Shown here in pieces: positions 16,726 through 24,139 of a DNA stretch of 38,412 nt (the stretch's first letter is position 1; each line of letters begins with the position of its first letter). The stretch comes from Deltaproteobacteria bacterium (GTDB lineage Bacteria > Desulfobacterota > Binatia > Binatales > Binataceae): the NCBI GenBank assembly GCA_021827495.1, contig JAKAVN010000017.1:1-38412 (forward strand), read 5' to 3'. The translations under genes were made by a program, and so were the position numbers. Under the pieces are notes generated by a model that ran no database searches, had not been told where the DNA came from, and worked only from the letters and a program-made list of their open reading frames with translations.

Positions 16726-16958
16726 CGGATTCCGATCTGGCGTGGGCCCGTCGCGTCAAATCGCGAGAACGCTCTGCGCATAACCGTCCTGGGTATGCGG
16801 AGAGGCAACAACTCAAGCGGGACATGACCGACCAGTTCTACTAGAGCGGAGGCAGCGTCACGGTCGTCTAAAGTGAGGCGCGAAGCCTGCCTTGACCTGG
16901 CCCAAGGGAATAGCCGGTCGATCAATTGAATCACTTGGCTTGAAACTACTTTTGCCAC
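16722..16958 (-). CDS. Small ORF coupled to the DUF2156 gene, function unknown
   Basis: A short frame (GTG at 16958, or an alternative GTG at 16934; about 78 or 70 residues) lies between the CaiB/BaiF gene, whose stop is 8 bases upstream, and the DUF2156 gene, whose ATG shares bases with this ORF's TGA. The predicted sequence looks protein-like: QVIQLIDRLFPWARS, then a TLDDRDAASALVELVGHVP segment with regular leucines, ending basic. I do not recognise the family with certainty. It is an unannotatable-looking gap filler unless the tight spacing on both sides is noticed. No clear Shine-Dalgarno is seen, which lowers confidence. Confidence 0.45.
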   Translation of the reverse strand: MAKVVSSQVIQLIDRLFPWARSRQASRLTLDDRDAASALVELVGHVPLELLPLRIPRTVMRRAFSRFDATGPRQIGIR

Positions 16959-16966
16959 AGCGGTCT

Positions 16967-19297
16967 CTACTTCAGAATCCCGCGGCGGCGCAGAGCGCCT
17001 ATCCGTTCGCGGTCGTAGCCGAGATAGTGCGCGAGAATCTCGTCGGTATGCTCGCCCAAAAGCGGCGCGGCGCGCTCGATCCGGCCCGGCGTTGCCGAGA
17101 AGCGGGCCAGTTGGCCGGTCTGCACGACGCCGCCCCATTGCGAATGATGCAGCTCGGAGAGCAGCTCGTTGGCATTGACCTGCGGATCGTCGAAGAGGTC
17201 GATCATGCGATGCGTGCTTAGCGCCGGGACACCGGCCGCGTTCAGAGCCGCCAGCGCCTGGACGCGGTCGATCCCGGCCAATGCCGCGGCGATCGCCTGC
17301 GCGAGCACGCCGTCCTCGGGCTCGAGCGCGGCGGCAGCGTAGGGCGTGTCGGAGGCGAGCTTGCACACGCGCCGCAGCGCCTCCCACTCGGCCGGTTCGG
17401 CCGCGTGGATGAACAGCCACTCATCGCCGCGGCAGCGGTAGGCGCGGCATAGCGCCGAGCGGCCACGCGACTCGGGGCGGCCGTTTTCCAGGTCGGGGCG
17501 GCCGTCGTAGAAAATGAACTCGCCCGCCTGGAACGCCATCGCGGACTGCAACAGCGAAGTCTCGCAGAGCTGCCCGCGGCCGAGGCGCTGGCGCGCGCGC
17601 AGCGCCAGTACGCATCCGAGCGCCGAGAGCATCGCGGCTCCGTAGTCGCAGATCGCGCAAGTAAGATAAAGCGGCGGCTGATGATGGCCGCCCTCGGCCG
17701 CCATCAGGCCCGAGCGCGCCTGCAACAGCGGATCGAAGCCGGGCTGGTCGTGCTCCGGGCCGCGATTGCCGAAGCCGTTGACCGACATGAAGATCAGGCG
17801 CGGATTAATCGCCGAGAGCGCTTGGTAATCCAAGCCGAAGCGGCGCATCCGGCCCGGCCGCAAGTTTTCCACCACGATGTCGGCGCTGCGCACCAGGCCG
17901 TGGATTATCTCGCGGCCCTCGGGCGTGGCGAGATCGAGCGAAAGGCCGCGCTTGCCCTGGTTCCAGCCGAGGAAACCGAACCCGAAGTGTCGGAACGCGT
18001 CGCCTTCGAGGCTTTCGATCTTGATCACCTCGGCGCCCATCTGGGCGAGGATCATCGGGCCGTATGAGCCCGCGATGTAGCTGCAAAAATCCAGCACCAG
18101 GACGCCGTCGAGCGGCCCGTTGGCGAATTTCCTGACCGCGGCGCCGTTGTGCGAGGGCGATGATGGCTCGGCGAGCCATTGCTCGACGGTGCGATCATCA
18201 TTGACCGCCGAATTGACCGCCGGCGCCGGTCCGGTGATCTCGCCGGGCGTTAGCTCCAGCGCGACTGCGATGCCGGGCTGGATCGTCGCGCCCAAAACCG
18301 GATCGTCGATCGCGCGGCGCATCCCGAGCGCGTCCACCTGCGGGTCGTTGATGAAATCCGCGCGCGCGAGCACGGGCGCGCAGGGAATGTCGTTGTCGCG
18401 CAGGATGCGGATCCATTCGGCGCGCGGCCGGGCCGCGATTATTTCCTGCAGCAGGTCCTTGAGCGCTTGGCGATGCTGGCTCGGGACGCCCCATGGCGCA
18501 CCCTCGAAGCGTGGGTCGGAAACCAGCTCGGGCCGCTCGATCGCCAGCGCCAGCTTGTTCCAGAAGGTTACGTTGCCGCAGGCCACGAACAGGTACTCGC
18601 CATCGGCGGCGCGAAACAGCCGGTAGCAGGGAATCGGGCCGAGCGGGTCCAGCGGTCCTTCGTACATGCGGGTCATCTTCTCGTGGCGCATGATGCCCCC
18701 GGTCTGGAGCGAGAACGCTCCGGCCAGGAGCGAGACCTCGACGATCTGGCCGCCGCCGCCGCCCTCGCGTGCGTATAGCGCCGCCGCCGCCGCGCTCGCG
18801 CCGAGCACGCCGGCTGAGTAGCAGGCGGCGGGGAAATGCAGCGCCACCGGATTCCCGCTGAGCGCCCACTGGCTGCCGTAAATGCCGCCCAGCGCGGAGG
18901 CCAGCTCGTCGCTGGCATCGAAATCGGCCAGCGAACCGCGGCTTCCGAGCGGCGGAACGTGCAGCACGATCAGGCGCGGATTGATGCGGCTGAGCGCCGC
19001 GTAATCGAGTTCGAGCTCGCGCATCCGCGCCGGAGTCCATCCGAACACCGCGACACCGGCCCATCGGAGCAGCCGCTCGACCCGCGCGCGCTCGCGCGCC
19101 GATTGAAGGTCGAGGAAGAGCGCGCGCTTGCTCCGATTGAGTGCGTGAAAATGCGGTGTGCCGCGTCCCGGAGCGCCGCCCGGCGGTTCGACGCGGATGG
19201 CGCGGGTGCCCTGCTCGGCCAGCAGCATCGCAGCGTAGGCGGCGCCCAGGTTGGAGCTGAATTCGACCAAATTGATGCCGTCGAGGGCCTTATCCAT
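16967..19297 (-). CDS. Double-length CaiB/BaiF-family CoA-transferase (fused tandem domains)
   Basis: CaiB/BaiF (class III) CoA-transferases move CoA between carboxylic acids through an aspartyl-CoA thioester. Usual members have about 400 residues and act as interlocked dimers. This 776-residue protein holds two copies: residues about 5-375 (LDGINLVEFSSNLGAAYAAM onward) and about 394-776 (LDGVLVLDFCSYIAGSYGP onward). In the second copy the catalytic Asp is present (D551 in AICDYGAAM). In the first copy the aligned residue is Tyr (Y160 in AACYSAGVL), so only one active site is expected. The ATG at 19297 has GGAG about ten bases upstream. It heads a leftward unit with the small ORF and the DUF2156 gene. 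Substrate unknown. Confidence 0.9.
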   Translation of the reverse strand: MDKALDGINLVEFSSNLGAAYAAMLLAEQGTRAIRVEPPGGAPGRGTPHFHALNRSKRALFLDLQSARERARVERLLRWAGVAVFGWTPARMRELELDYAALSRINPRLIVLHVPPLGSRGSLADFDASDELASALGGIYGSQWALSGNPVALHFPAACYSAGVLGASAAAAALYAREGGGGGQIVEVSLLAGAFSLQTGGIMRHEKMTRMYEGPLDPLGPIPCYRLFRAADGEYLFVACGNVTFWNKLALAIERPELVSDPRFEGAPWGVPSQHRQALKDLLQEIIAARPRAEWIRILRDNDIPCAPVLARADFINDPQVDALGMRRAIDDPVLGATIQPGIAVALELTPGEITGPAPAVNSAVNDDRTVEQWLAEPSSPSHNGAAVRKFANGPLDGVLVLDFCSYIAGSYGPMILAQMGAEVIKIESLEGDAFRHFGFGFLGWNQGKRGLSLDLATPEGREIIHGLVRSADIVVENLRPGRMRRFGLDYQALSAINPRLIFMSVNGFGNRGPEHDQPGFDPLLQARSGLMAAEGGHHQPPLYLTCAICDYGAAMLSALGCVLALRARQRLGRGQLCETSLLQSAMAFQAGEFIFYDGRPDLENGRPESRGRSALCRAYRCRGDEWLFIHAAEPAEWEALRRVCKLASDTPYAAAALEPEDGVLAQAIAAALAGIDRVQALAALNAAGVPALSTHRMIDLFDDPQVNANELLSELHHSQWGGVVQTGQLARFSATPGRIERAAPLLGEHTDEILAHYLGYDRERIGALRRRGILK

Positions 19298-19681
19298 CGC
19301 AGATTACTCCGGGGCCGCGCGCCCTGCGCGCTGCCTTGGAAGGCAGAAAAAAGCGCCGCGGAGCCGGCGCACGGCGCGCGGAGCGGCAACGAGTCAAAAT
19401 TCTCACGGGCGGGCCGCGCGCGCAAGTGCGCGAAAACACGCGCATCAGGCGCTTGCGCGGCGCAGCCCCCGGGCGAATTCAACCGCGCATAATCGCGGCG
19501 TAACCGGGGCGTAACCTGCGCGCTTTAAAACCTCGGGCGCGGACAGTATCCCATACGCGAGACTGTTACACGCGAAGTCGTCTTGTTGCGCGCAGTTGCC
19601 GACGCAGCCTGTCGTGCTTGAACAGCGGCAACCGAAACAGAGACTCGCGCCCAAATGATGGGTCGCGAGGCAGGGGGTCAA
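19298..19681. other. Divergent intergenic region between CaiB/BaiF and the envelope locus
   Basis: This 384-base gap separates the leftward CaiB/BaiF gene from the rightward lipoprotein-porin run and should carry both promoters. It holds an exact 9-base direct repeat at 19497-19516 and a small hairpin CCGCG-CATAAT-CGCGG just before it (19483-19498). I see no supported coding frame. Confidence 0.5.
19497..19516. promoter_or_regulatory. GGCGTAACC direct repeat with 11-bp period (possible operator)
   Basis: GGCGTAACC occurs at 19497-19505 and 19508-19516, start to start 11 bases, about one helical turn. That spacing is typical of half-sites for OmpR/PhoB-type response regulators. It lies about 165 bases before the first lipoprotein start. 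The regulator itself is not in the window. Confidence 0.35.
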
Positions 19682-19954
19682 ATGAAGCTGGGAGCAGTTG
19701 GCCGATTTGGTTTGGGAGTTATCACCGGCGCGGCGCTGGCAACGGTCGTGGGATGTGCGGCGACGCCCCAGATGCGGCAGGGAGCGGCGGCTGTACCCGC
19801 TGACGCGAATATCGCGGCTAAGAGTCCGGCGCCCAAGGTGCAGGATTGCGGCATCGTGACTCTCTCGACGCCTGTGCTCTACGCCTGCAACGGTAAAGTC
19901 TATACCGAGTATGCGCTTCAGCATCTCAGAGAACAGAATACGCCCGCTCCGTGA
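19682..19954 (+). CDS. Small lipoprotein, function unknown
   Basis: A 90-residue product with a lipoprotein signal: short charged start, hydrophobic core (GLGVITGAALATVV) and the lipobox-like VVGC with C25 as the probable lipidated residue. The mature part, about 65 residues, contains two further cysteines in DCGIVTLSTPVLYACNGK that could form a disulfide, then KVYTEYALQHLREQ. I chose the ATG at 19682 (after AGGGGGTCAA); an upstream in-frame ATG at 19655 would spoil the signal sequence. It opens a run of envelope genes. No family recognised. Confidence 0.7.
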   Translation: MKLGAVGRFGLGVITGAALATVVGCAATPQMRQGAAAVPADANIAAKSPAPKVQDCGIVTLSTPVLYACNGKVYTEYALQHLREQNTPAP

Positions 19955-20071
19955 GTCTCGCGATTCGGCGACGGAGCAAGCGTGCTAGACAGAACACTAT
20001 ACGCAACCGTGCGGCGCGTTTTCTTGATGCGCCCGCTGCGAAGGACTCGCTTTGAGGTGGGGTGAAAGCAG

Positions 20072-21724
20072 ATGCAATCGAATAAACCGTCCACTGTTAC
20101 CATTGCAGCGCTTTGCTTGGCGATAATGGCGTCGCTGGTGCGGCCGCAAGCATCGCTGGCACAAGCGATGCCGTCAACCTCTTCCACAATGGCTGTATCA
20201 TCGGGAGCGGCGGTGTCGCCGGGTTTTTGGACTGATCCGGTCAGCGGCCAGGTGTTTACCAAGCCGGGACCTGGACGGGTTCCGCTGCCGTTGCCGCTGG
20301 TGACTCCGGCGAGCCAGCAGGCGCTGGCCAGTCAACTGCAGCGGCAGCAACAGCAGACCACGCAGCTTCAGCAACAGGTACAGGAGATGAAGCCGGCGTG
20401 GCAGGACATCACCAACAACCTCAAAAACAAAGTCTCAGTCGGCGCGCAGCTATGGGGTGACTATTCATTTTACACTCACACCAGCTACGGCCCACAGCTC
20501 TTAACTCAGCTTAATCCGCCCGGTCCTGGTAACAACTCCTTTAACTCCTTTGACATCACGCGCGCGTATATAAACCTCTTCTGGTATCCGACCGACGACT
20601 GGACGCTGCGCATCACTCCCAACATCTATCGCACCCTCGGCGCCACCACAAACCAGTCTTTTGGCCGGACAACCGGCTTCGGCAGCGACCTGACTGGAGA
20701 CCTTGGTTACCGCCTCAAATATGGGTACGTGCAGTGGAATACGCCGTTCAAGAATCTCGGTATCGAGGCGATCAAGGACGACAAGTTCGTGCTCGGGCAA
20801 CAGCCGCAGCCGCTCACGGCATGGGAGGAAGACCTTTACGGTTACCGTTTCGTCAACCTGACTACCTGGAACATGAGCATGGCGTCCACTTTTCCGGGGG
20901 TGACCGTTCAGGGCCCGATCACGTTTGGGTCCAAGCACCTGCAGTATATCGACTACAACATCGGAGCCTTCGACAACGCGAGCTTCCACGCCCTCGAAGC
21001 GACCAATACCAAGGAAGTAATGGCGCGTGTCTCAGTGTATCCGCTGGGCGCGAGATGGCGCTTCGACGGACTCGGGATAACCAGCTTTTATGATTTCGGC
21101 TACGGCAACGTCACTCCGGACGTGGCGCAACTGCCCGCCGTGCTTAAGGGTCCAAACAGTGAAATCGAGCGGCTGGCCGAAATCGTCCACTATACCGCCG
21201 AAACCTGGGGTATTGGCTTCGAGTACGACTGGGGCCGCAACGCGTGGAGCCCCGGAAATATGTTCTCCGGGGCGGGTCCGGCAGAGGCTTTTGGTCTGAT
21301 ACCTACGCTATCGCCAGCCTTGACGCTTAATCAGTCGGCTTATGCCGCGCTGGCCAACGCCTTGTTAAACAACGGCCGCAGCTATCAGCAGGGCTTCAAC
21401 TTCTTTGGGCATTATCACATACCCGACACGAGGTTTACGGCTTTCGGTTGGCTCGAACAGTGGCAGCCAAATACCCAGGTCCAGAGCAATCCGTTTGACT
21501 TCGAGCGCATTATCTTGGGCGTGGCGTACCAGTACAACGAGTATCTGCGGTTTGCGTTCGATTATCAGACGATTCTTTATTATCAGAACCAGTACAATTT
21601 CCCGGTCTCGTACGCCAAGACCTTCAATTTTGTCGCGCCAAAGGGCTTCAAGAAATCAACGATACCGGACGTCGTTTCTCCCGACCTCCACGTGTTCATG
21701 CTGAACGTTGAGTATGCGTTCTAA
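20072..21724 (+). CDS. Outer-membrane porin with N-terminal coiled coil
   Basis: A 550-residue exported protein. It begins with a signal peptide (about 1-31, ending ASLAQA), then a proline-rich stretch (GRVPLPLPLVTP) and a glutamine-rich coiled coil (about residues 85-112, QLQRQQQQTTQLQQQVQEM). A long beta-barrel of alternating aromatic strands follows (SVGAQLWGDYSFYTHTSY, DITRAYINLFWYPTDDWTLR and others). The last residue is Phe in VEYAF, the usual BamA recognition end. The coiled coil followed by a barrel resembles OprP-type or trimeric porins, but the solute is unknown. A broken relative of its C-terminus lies at 23231-23628. Base composition appears less GC-rich than in the neighbouring housekeeping genes. 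Confidence 0.82.
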   Translation: MQSNKPSTVTIAALCLAIMASLVRPQASLAQAMPSTSSTMAVSSGAAVSPGFWTDPVSGQVFTKPGPGRVPLPLPLVTPASQQALASQLQRQQQQTTQLQQQVQEMKPAWQDITNNLKNKVSVGAQLWGDYSFYTHTSYGPQLLTQLNPPGPGNNSFNSFDITRAYINLFWYPTDDWTLRITPNIYRTLGATTNQSFGRTTGFGSDLTGDLGYRLKYGYVQWNTPFKNLGIEAIKDDKFVLGQQPQPLTAWEEDLYGYRFVNLTTWNMSMASTFPGVTVQGPITFGSKHLQYIDYNIGAFDNASFHALEATNTKEVMARVSVYPLGARWRFDGLGITSFYDFGYGNVTPDVAQLPAVLKGPNSEIERLAEIVHYTAETWGIGFEYDWGRNAWSPGNMFSGAGPAEAFGLIPTLSPALTLNQSAYAALANALLNNGRSYQQGFNFFGHYHIPDTRFTAFGWLEQWQPNTQVQSNPFDFERIILGVAYQYNEYLRFAFDYQTILYYQNQYNFPVSYAKTFNFVAPKGFKKSTIPDVVSPDLHVFMLNVEYAF

Positions 21725-21763
21725 CGCCGTCTTGTCGTCACGGGAAAAATGTGAGGCGCGAGC

Positions 21764-22180
21764 ATGGAAGGACTGGACGCGATTACGAGGATGGCAATGA
21801 CAAGCAATGAGAAGATACAGGGAGTCACTAGCTGCGCATCCGGATATAGGAGCCCGCTGCGCATCATAAGGGCTACGATGCTGGTGGCGGGATTCGCACT
21901 GATTGGATGCGCGGCGCAGCCGGTGAGTCCGCCGGCGCCGATCCCTTTGCCTGCGACGCAGCAGGGGGGAGTGGCGCCACAAGAGCAGAGTGGTGGCGCG
22001 TCGCAGTGGATCGGCAAAACCGGCGACGAAGTCAGGGAGAAGCTTGGCCCGCCGACAGAGGTTCAGTTCCTCCAGGAAACGACCGGCCAGATGCTAATCT
22101 ATGCCAATCCCGGCCAGCCGCATTACGTCTTCGAGACCGGACCCAAGGGCCTTGTCGTAAAAGCTGCGGAGGTGCACTGA
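21764..22180 (+). CDS. Lipoprotein with SmpA/OmlA(BamE)-like domain
   Basis: A product of up to 138 residues with a hydrophobic segment ending in the lipobox ALIGC (C49), a proline- and glutamine-rich linker, then a compact domain: WIGKTGDEVREKLGPPTEVQ followed by MLIYANPGQPHYVFE. A helix with the 'lG.P' turn followed by beta strands is the SmpA/OmlA (BamE-like) fold pattern; I infer a periplasmic outer-membrane-associated role. Starts at 21764, 21791 and 21797 are all possible; the last has GAGG six bases upstream and gives a more ordinary leader. It follows the porin by 39 bases and is probably in its operon. Confidence 0.7.
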   Translation: MEGLDAITRMAMTSNEKIQGVTSCASGYRSPLRIIRATMLVAGFALIGCAAQPVSPPAPIPLPATQQGGVAPQEQSGGASQWIGKTGDEVREKLGPPTEVQFLQETTGQMLIYANPGQPHYVFETGPKGLVVKAAEVH

Positions 22181-22189
22181 AAAGCCACA

Positions 22190-22208
22190 GGGCCGCTACC
22201 TGCGGCCC
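22190..22208 (+). terminator. Short GC hairpin after the SmpA-like lipoprotein
   Basis: GGGCCGC (22190-22196) pairs perfectly with GCGGCCC (22202-22208) around TACCT, ten bases after the lipoprotein stop. There is no T run after it, so it may only pause or stabilise the transcript. Confidence 0.35.
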
Positions 22209-22392
22209 GTCGAACATTTGGCCAACAGCGTGGGTTCGCCGCGTAGTTTGCCAGCGTTGCGTGCGGTGCCGGAGGTTCCCACAGGCCCCGTCGCGCGGCT
22301 TGCTTCTTGATTCTTTTGGCGCACAACCTGTAGAGGACGGTGCCGAGTTGTGGGACGCAATGAAATAAAAGCGGCAGTCCGCCGCGTCTGGA

Positions 22393-22824
22393 GTGTGTGA
22401 CGGGCGTGGGTCGGCACGGTGTCTGGGAGTGCGCCGGAGTGATCCGCTGGTTGCGATACTGGTGCTGCCTTTGCTTTGGGCGTGTGCCGCATCGGGCGGA
22501 CCGCAGTCTTCCACTGGTTACCCGGTCGCCGCGCATTTCACGCCGCAGGCGAGAGTCGTTAGCCAGACCGAAGCGGGCAAGACCCTCCCGTCCGGCAGGG
22601 GTGTGCTAATCAAGCGGCTTAAGGCGGTGGAGACGGCTGACTTGATGAACTCCCAAAGTTACAGCGACACCAACGCGACCTTGGACAGCGCCTATTACTT
22701 CAAGGCCCGTGAGATTCGCCGGGTGATCGAACGGATCGAGAGTCGCCAACAGGTCTCCCAGGAAGAGATCGATCGCGCGCTCGACAACAGCGCGCCGTAC
22801 CAGCTCGGCGGATACCCGCGGTGA
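22393..22824 (+). CDS. Lipoprotein of an unrecognised paired family, paralogue A
   Basis: A product of about 143 residues (GTG at 22393; an in-frame GTG at 22429 is an alternative). The leader DPLVAILVLPLLWAC gives a lipobox with C31. The mature part is unstructured-looking up to about residue 68. A helical segment follows: LIKRLKAVETADL, NSQSYSDTNATLDSAYYFKA, REIRRVIERIESRQQVSQEE, IDRALDNS, and the end QLGGYPR. The same order of conserved positions is found in the next gene. I do not recognise the family. It lies between the SmpA-like lipoprotein and its paralogue, in the same direction. Confidence 0.65.
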   Translation: MCDGRGSARCLGVRRSDPLVAILVLPLLWACAASGGPQSSTGYPVAAHFTPQARVVSQTEAGKTLPSGRGVLIKRLKAVETADLMNSQSYSDTNATLDSAYYFKAREIRRVIERIESRQQVSQEEIDRALDNSAPYQLGGYPR

Positions 22825-22849
22825 AAGCCTTGCCGGGCTGAGCGTCCGC

Positions 22850-23227
22850 GTGATTGTGGGGCCAGGGAACGCCGCTCCGCGCGTCGCGCGCGGGATTTGT
22901 GCCCTCGTTGCTTCGGCGGCGCTGATTTCGGTCTGTGCATGTGCGGGTGCTCGTTTGGCTCAAGCGCCGTCCTACCCACTGCCGCCGGGGCTTTCATCTC
23001 AGCGCCAGGCTTTAATCCGGGAGCTCGAGCGAGCTGAGGAGCAGGACCTGGGAAATTCCTGTTCCTGGAGCTGGAGCAATCCCATGTTGGACGTGGTGTA
23101 CAAGCGCAAGGCGCAGGCGGTGCAGTCAGTGATCCTGCGGTTGGAAGCGGGGGAAAACGTGCCAGCATATGATATCAGCCGCGCGCTTAACAACAAACTT
23201 GCAAACGAACTGGGCGGATACCCGTAA
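22850..23227 (+). CDS. Lipoprotein of an unrecognised paired family, paralogue B
   Basis: A product of about 125 residues (GTG at 22850, or GTG at 22856). The signal segment ALVASAALISVCAC offers C31 as lipidation site. The mature part aligns with paralogue A: LIRELERAEEQDLGNS, SWSNPMLDVVYKRKAQAV, QSVILRLEAGENVPAYD, ISRALNNK, and ELGGYP at the very end. Shared positions include E..DL.NS, S..N..LD..Y..KA, VI.R.E, I.RAL.N and a C-terminal LGGYP. The two genes are 25 bases apart. The insertion CSWSW is specific to B. Right after its stop begins the porin remnant. Confidence 0.65.
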   Translation: MIVGPGNAAPRVARGICALVASAALISVCACAGARLAQAPSYPLPPGLSSQRQALIRELERAEEQDLGNSCSWSWSNPMLDVVYKRKAQAVQSVILRLEAGENVPAYDISRALNNKLANELGGYP

Positions 23228-23230
23228 CAC

Positions 23231-23628
23231 GGGTCTGGCCGCGGCCGGACGGTTCGCCGCCGCCAGGCGCGGCAGATTGGCTTCGACGCCTTCGGCCACT
23301 ATCATATTCTTGAAACTCCGCTGACCGTGTTCGGGATGTTCGAGTGGATGCAACCCAACGACAAGTTTGCCGCCGATCCGCTGGACTTCCAGCGTTTCAT
23401 CCTTGGCCTGAGCCACCAATACAACGAGTACCTGCGCTTCGCGCTCGATTCGCAGAACTTCAGCTACTACCACGGCCAGCAGTCGATCCCGATCAAGACG
23501 CTTACTCCGTTCGGCTACTCGCGGGCGGCAAGTTCAACGGCCAGCTGCTGCCCAAGACCGGCAGTATCCCGAGTATGGTGACCCGTGATACGCATTCGAT
23601 ATTCGCCAACGTGGAGTTCAGTTACTGA
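23231..23628 (+). pseudogene. Frameshifted C-terminal remnant of a second porin
   Basis: The translation GFDAFGHYHILETPLTVFGM (from 23279), then EWMQPNDKFAADPLDFQRF and QYNEYLRFALDSQNFSYYHG align with the last 130 residues of the porin at 20072-21724 (FNFFGHYHIPDTRFTAFGW, QYNEYLRFAFDYQTILYYQN). Near 23515-23522 the frame shifts: the rest of the barrel end (GGKFNGQLLPK and IFANVEFSY, terminal Tyr) is in another frame. A further shift around 23262-23275 is likely, since the plausible upstream string LAAAGRFAAAR lies in a third frame. No start codon or signal peptide remains. It is a decayed paralogue, not a functional gene. Confidence 0.8.
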
Positions 23629-23668
23629 AGCAGGTTCTTCCACACCCCGGCCGCGGCGGCGGCGTGCA

Positions 23669-24139
23669 ATGGGTCCTCTCCGGCCCATCTGCGTTGGCCG
23701 CCGCATTGTTTGGGGCGCCTGGTATGCTTCGCGAGGGTTCGCCGCGGCGCTTGCGATCGCGACCGCCGCGCTGCTCGCCGGATGCTCCCTGCAGGAGACG
23801 CCGCAGCAACGGGCCGAGCGTATCGAGCCGATGCTGGCGGCGGCCGGCTTCCATATGCTGGCCGCCGACACGCCCGCGCGGCTCGCCGAAGTTCAACGGC
23901 TAACGCCGCTCAAGATCCGCTACTACATCGCCGACGGCAAGCCGCACTACTGGTTCAACGATCCGGTGGATTGCCACTGCGTCTATGTCGGCAGCGAAAA
24001 GAACTACCAGCAGTATGAGCAGATAAGGTTGAGCCAGCAGGCCGCCCAGCAGGAGGCCGAGGCGGCGCAGATGAATGAGGATGCGGCCCAGCAGGAGCAG
24101 ATGAACATGATGCCGTGGCCGGGCCCATTCATGTACTAG
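23669..24139 (+). CDS. Lipoprotein of a conserved unknown family (glutamine-rich tail)
   Basis: A 156-residue product with a hydrophobic leader (FAAALAIATAALLAGC; C39 lipidated). The domain after it reads RAERIEPMLAAAGFHMLAAD, LTPLKIRYYIADGKPHYWF and DPVDCHCVYVGSEKNYQQYE. This fits a common proteobacterial family of small lipoproteins with an 'AAGF..ADT' start and a Cys-x-Cys 'C.C.YVG' core, of unknown function. A glutamine- and alanine-rich helix and the methionine-rich end MNMMPWPGPFMY follow. The start is uncertain: the ATG at 23669 lacks a clear Shine-Dalgarno. Its last 11 bases overlap the tail of the TolC remnant on the opposite strand. Confidence 0.72.
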   Translation: MGPLRPICVGRRIVWGAWYASRGFAAALAIATAALLAGCSLQETPQQRAERIEPMLAAAGFHMLAADTPARLAEVQRLTPLKIRYYIADGKPHYWFNDPVDCHCVYVGSEKNYQQYEQIRLSQQAAQQEAEAAQMNEDAAQQEQMNMMPWPGPFMY

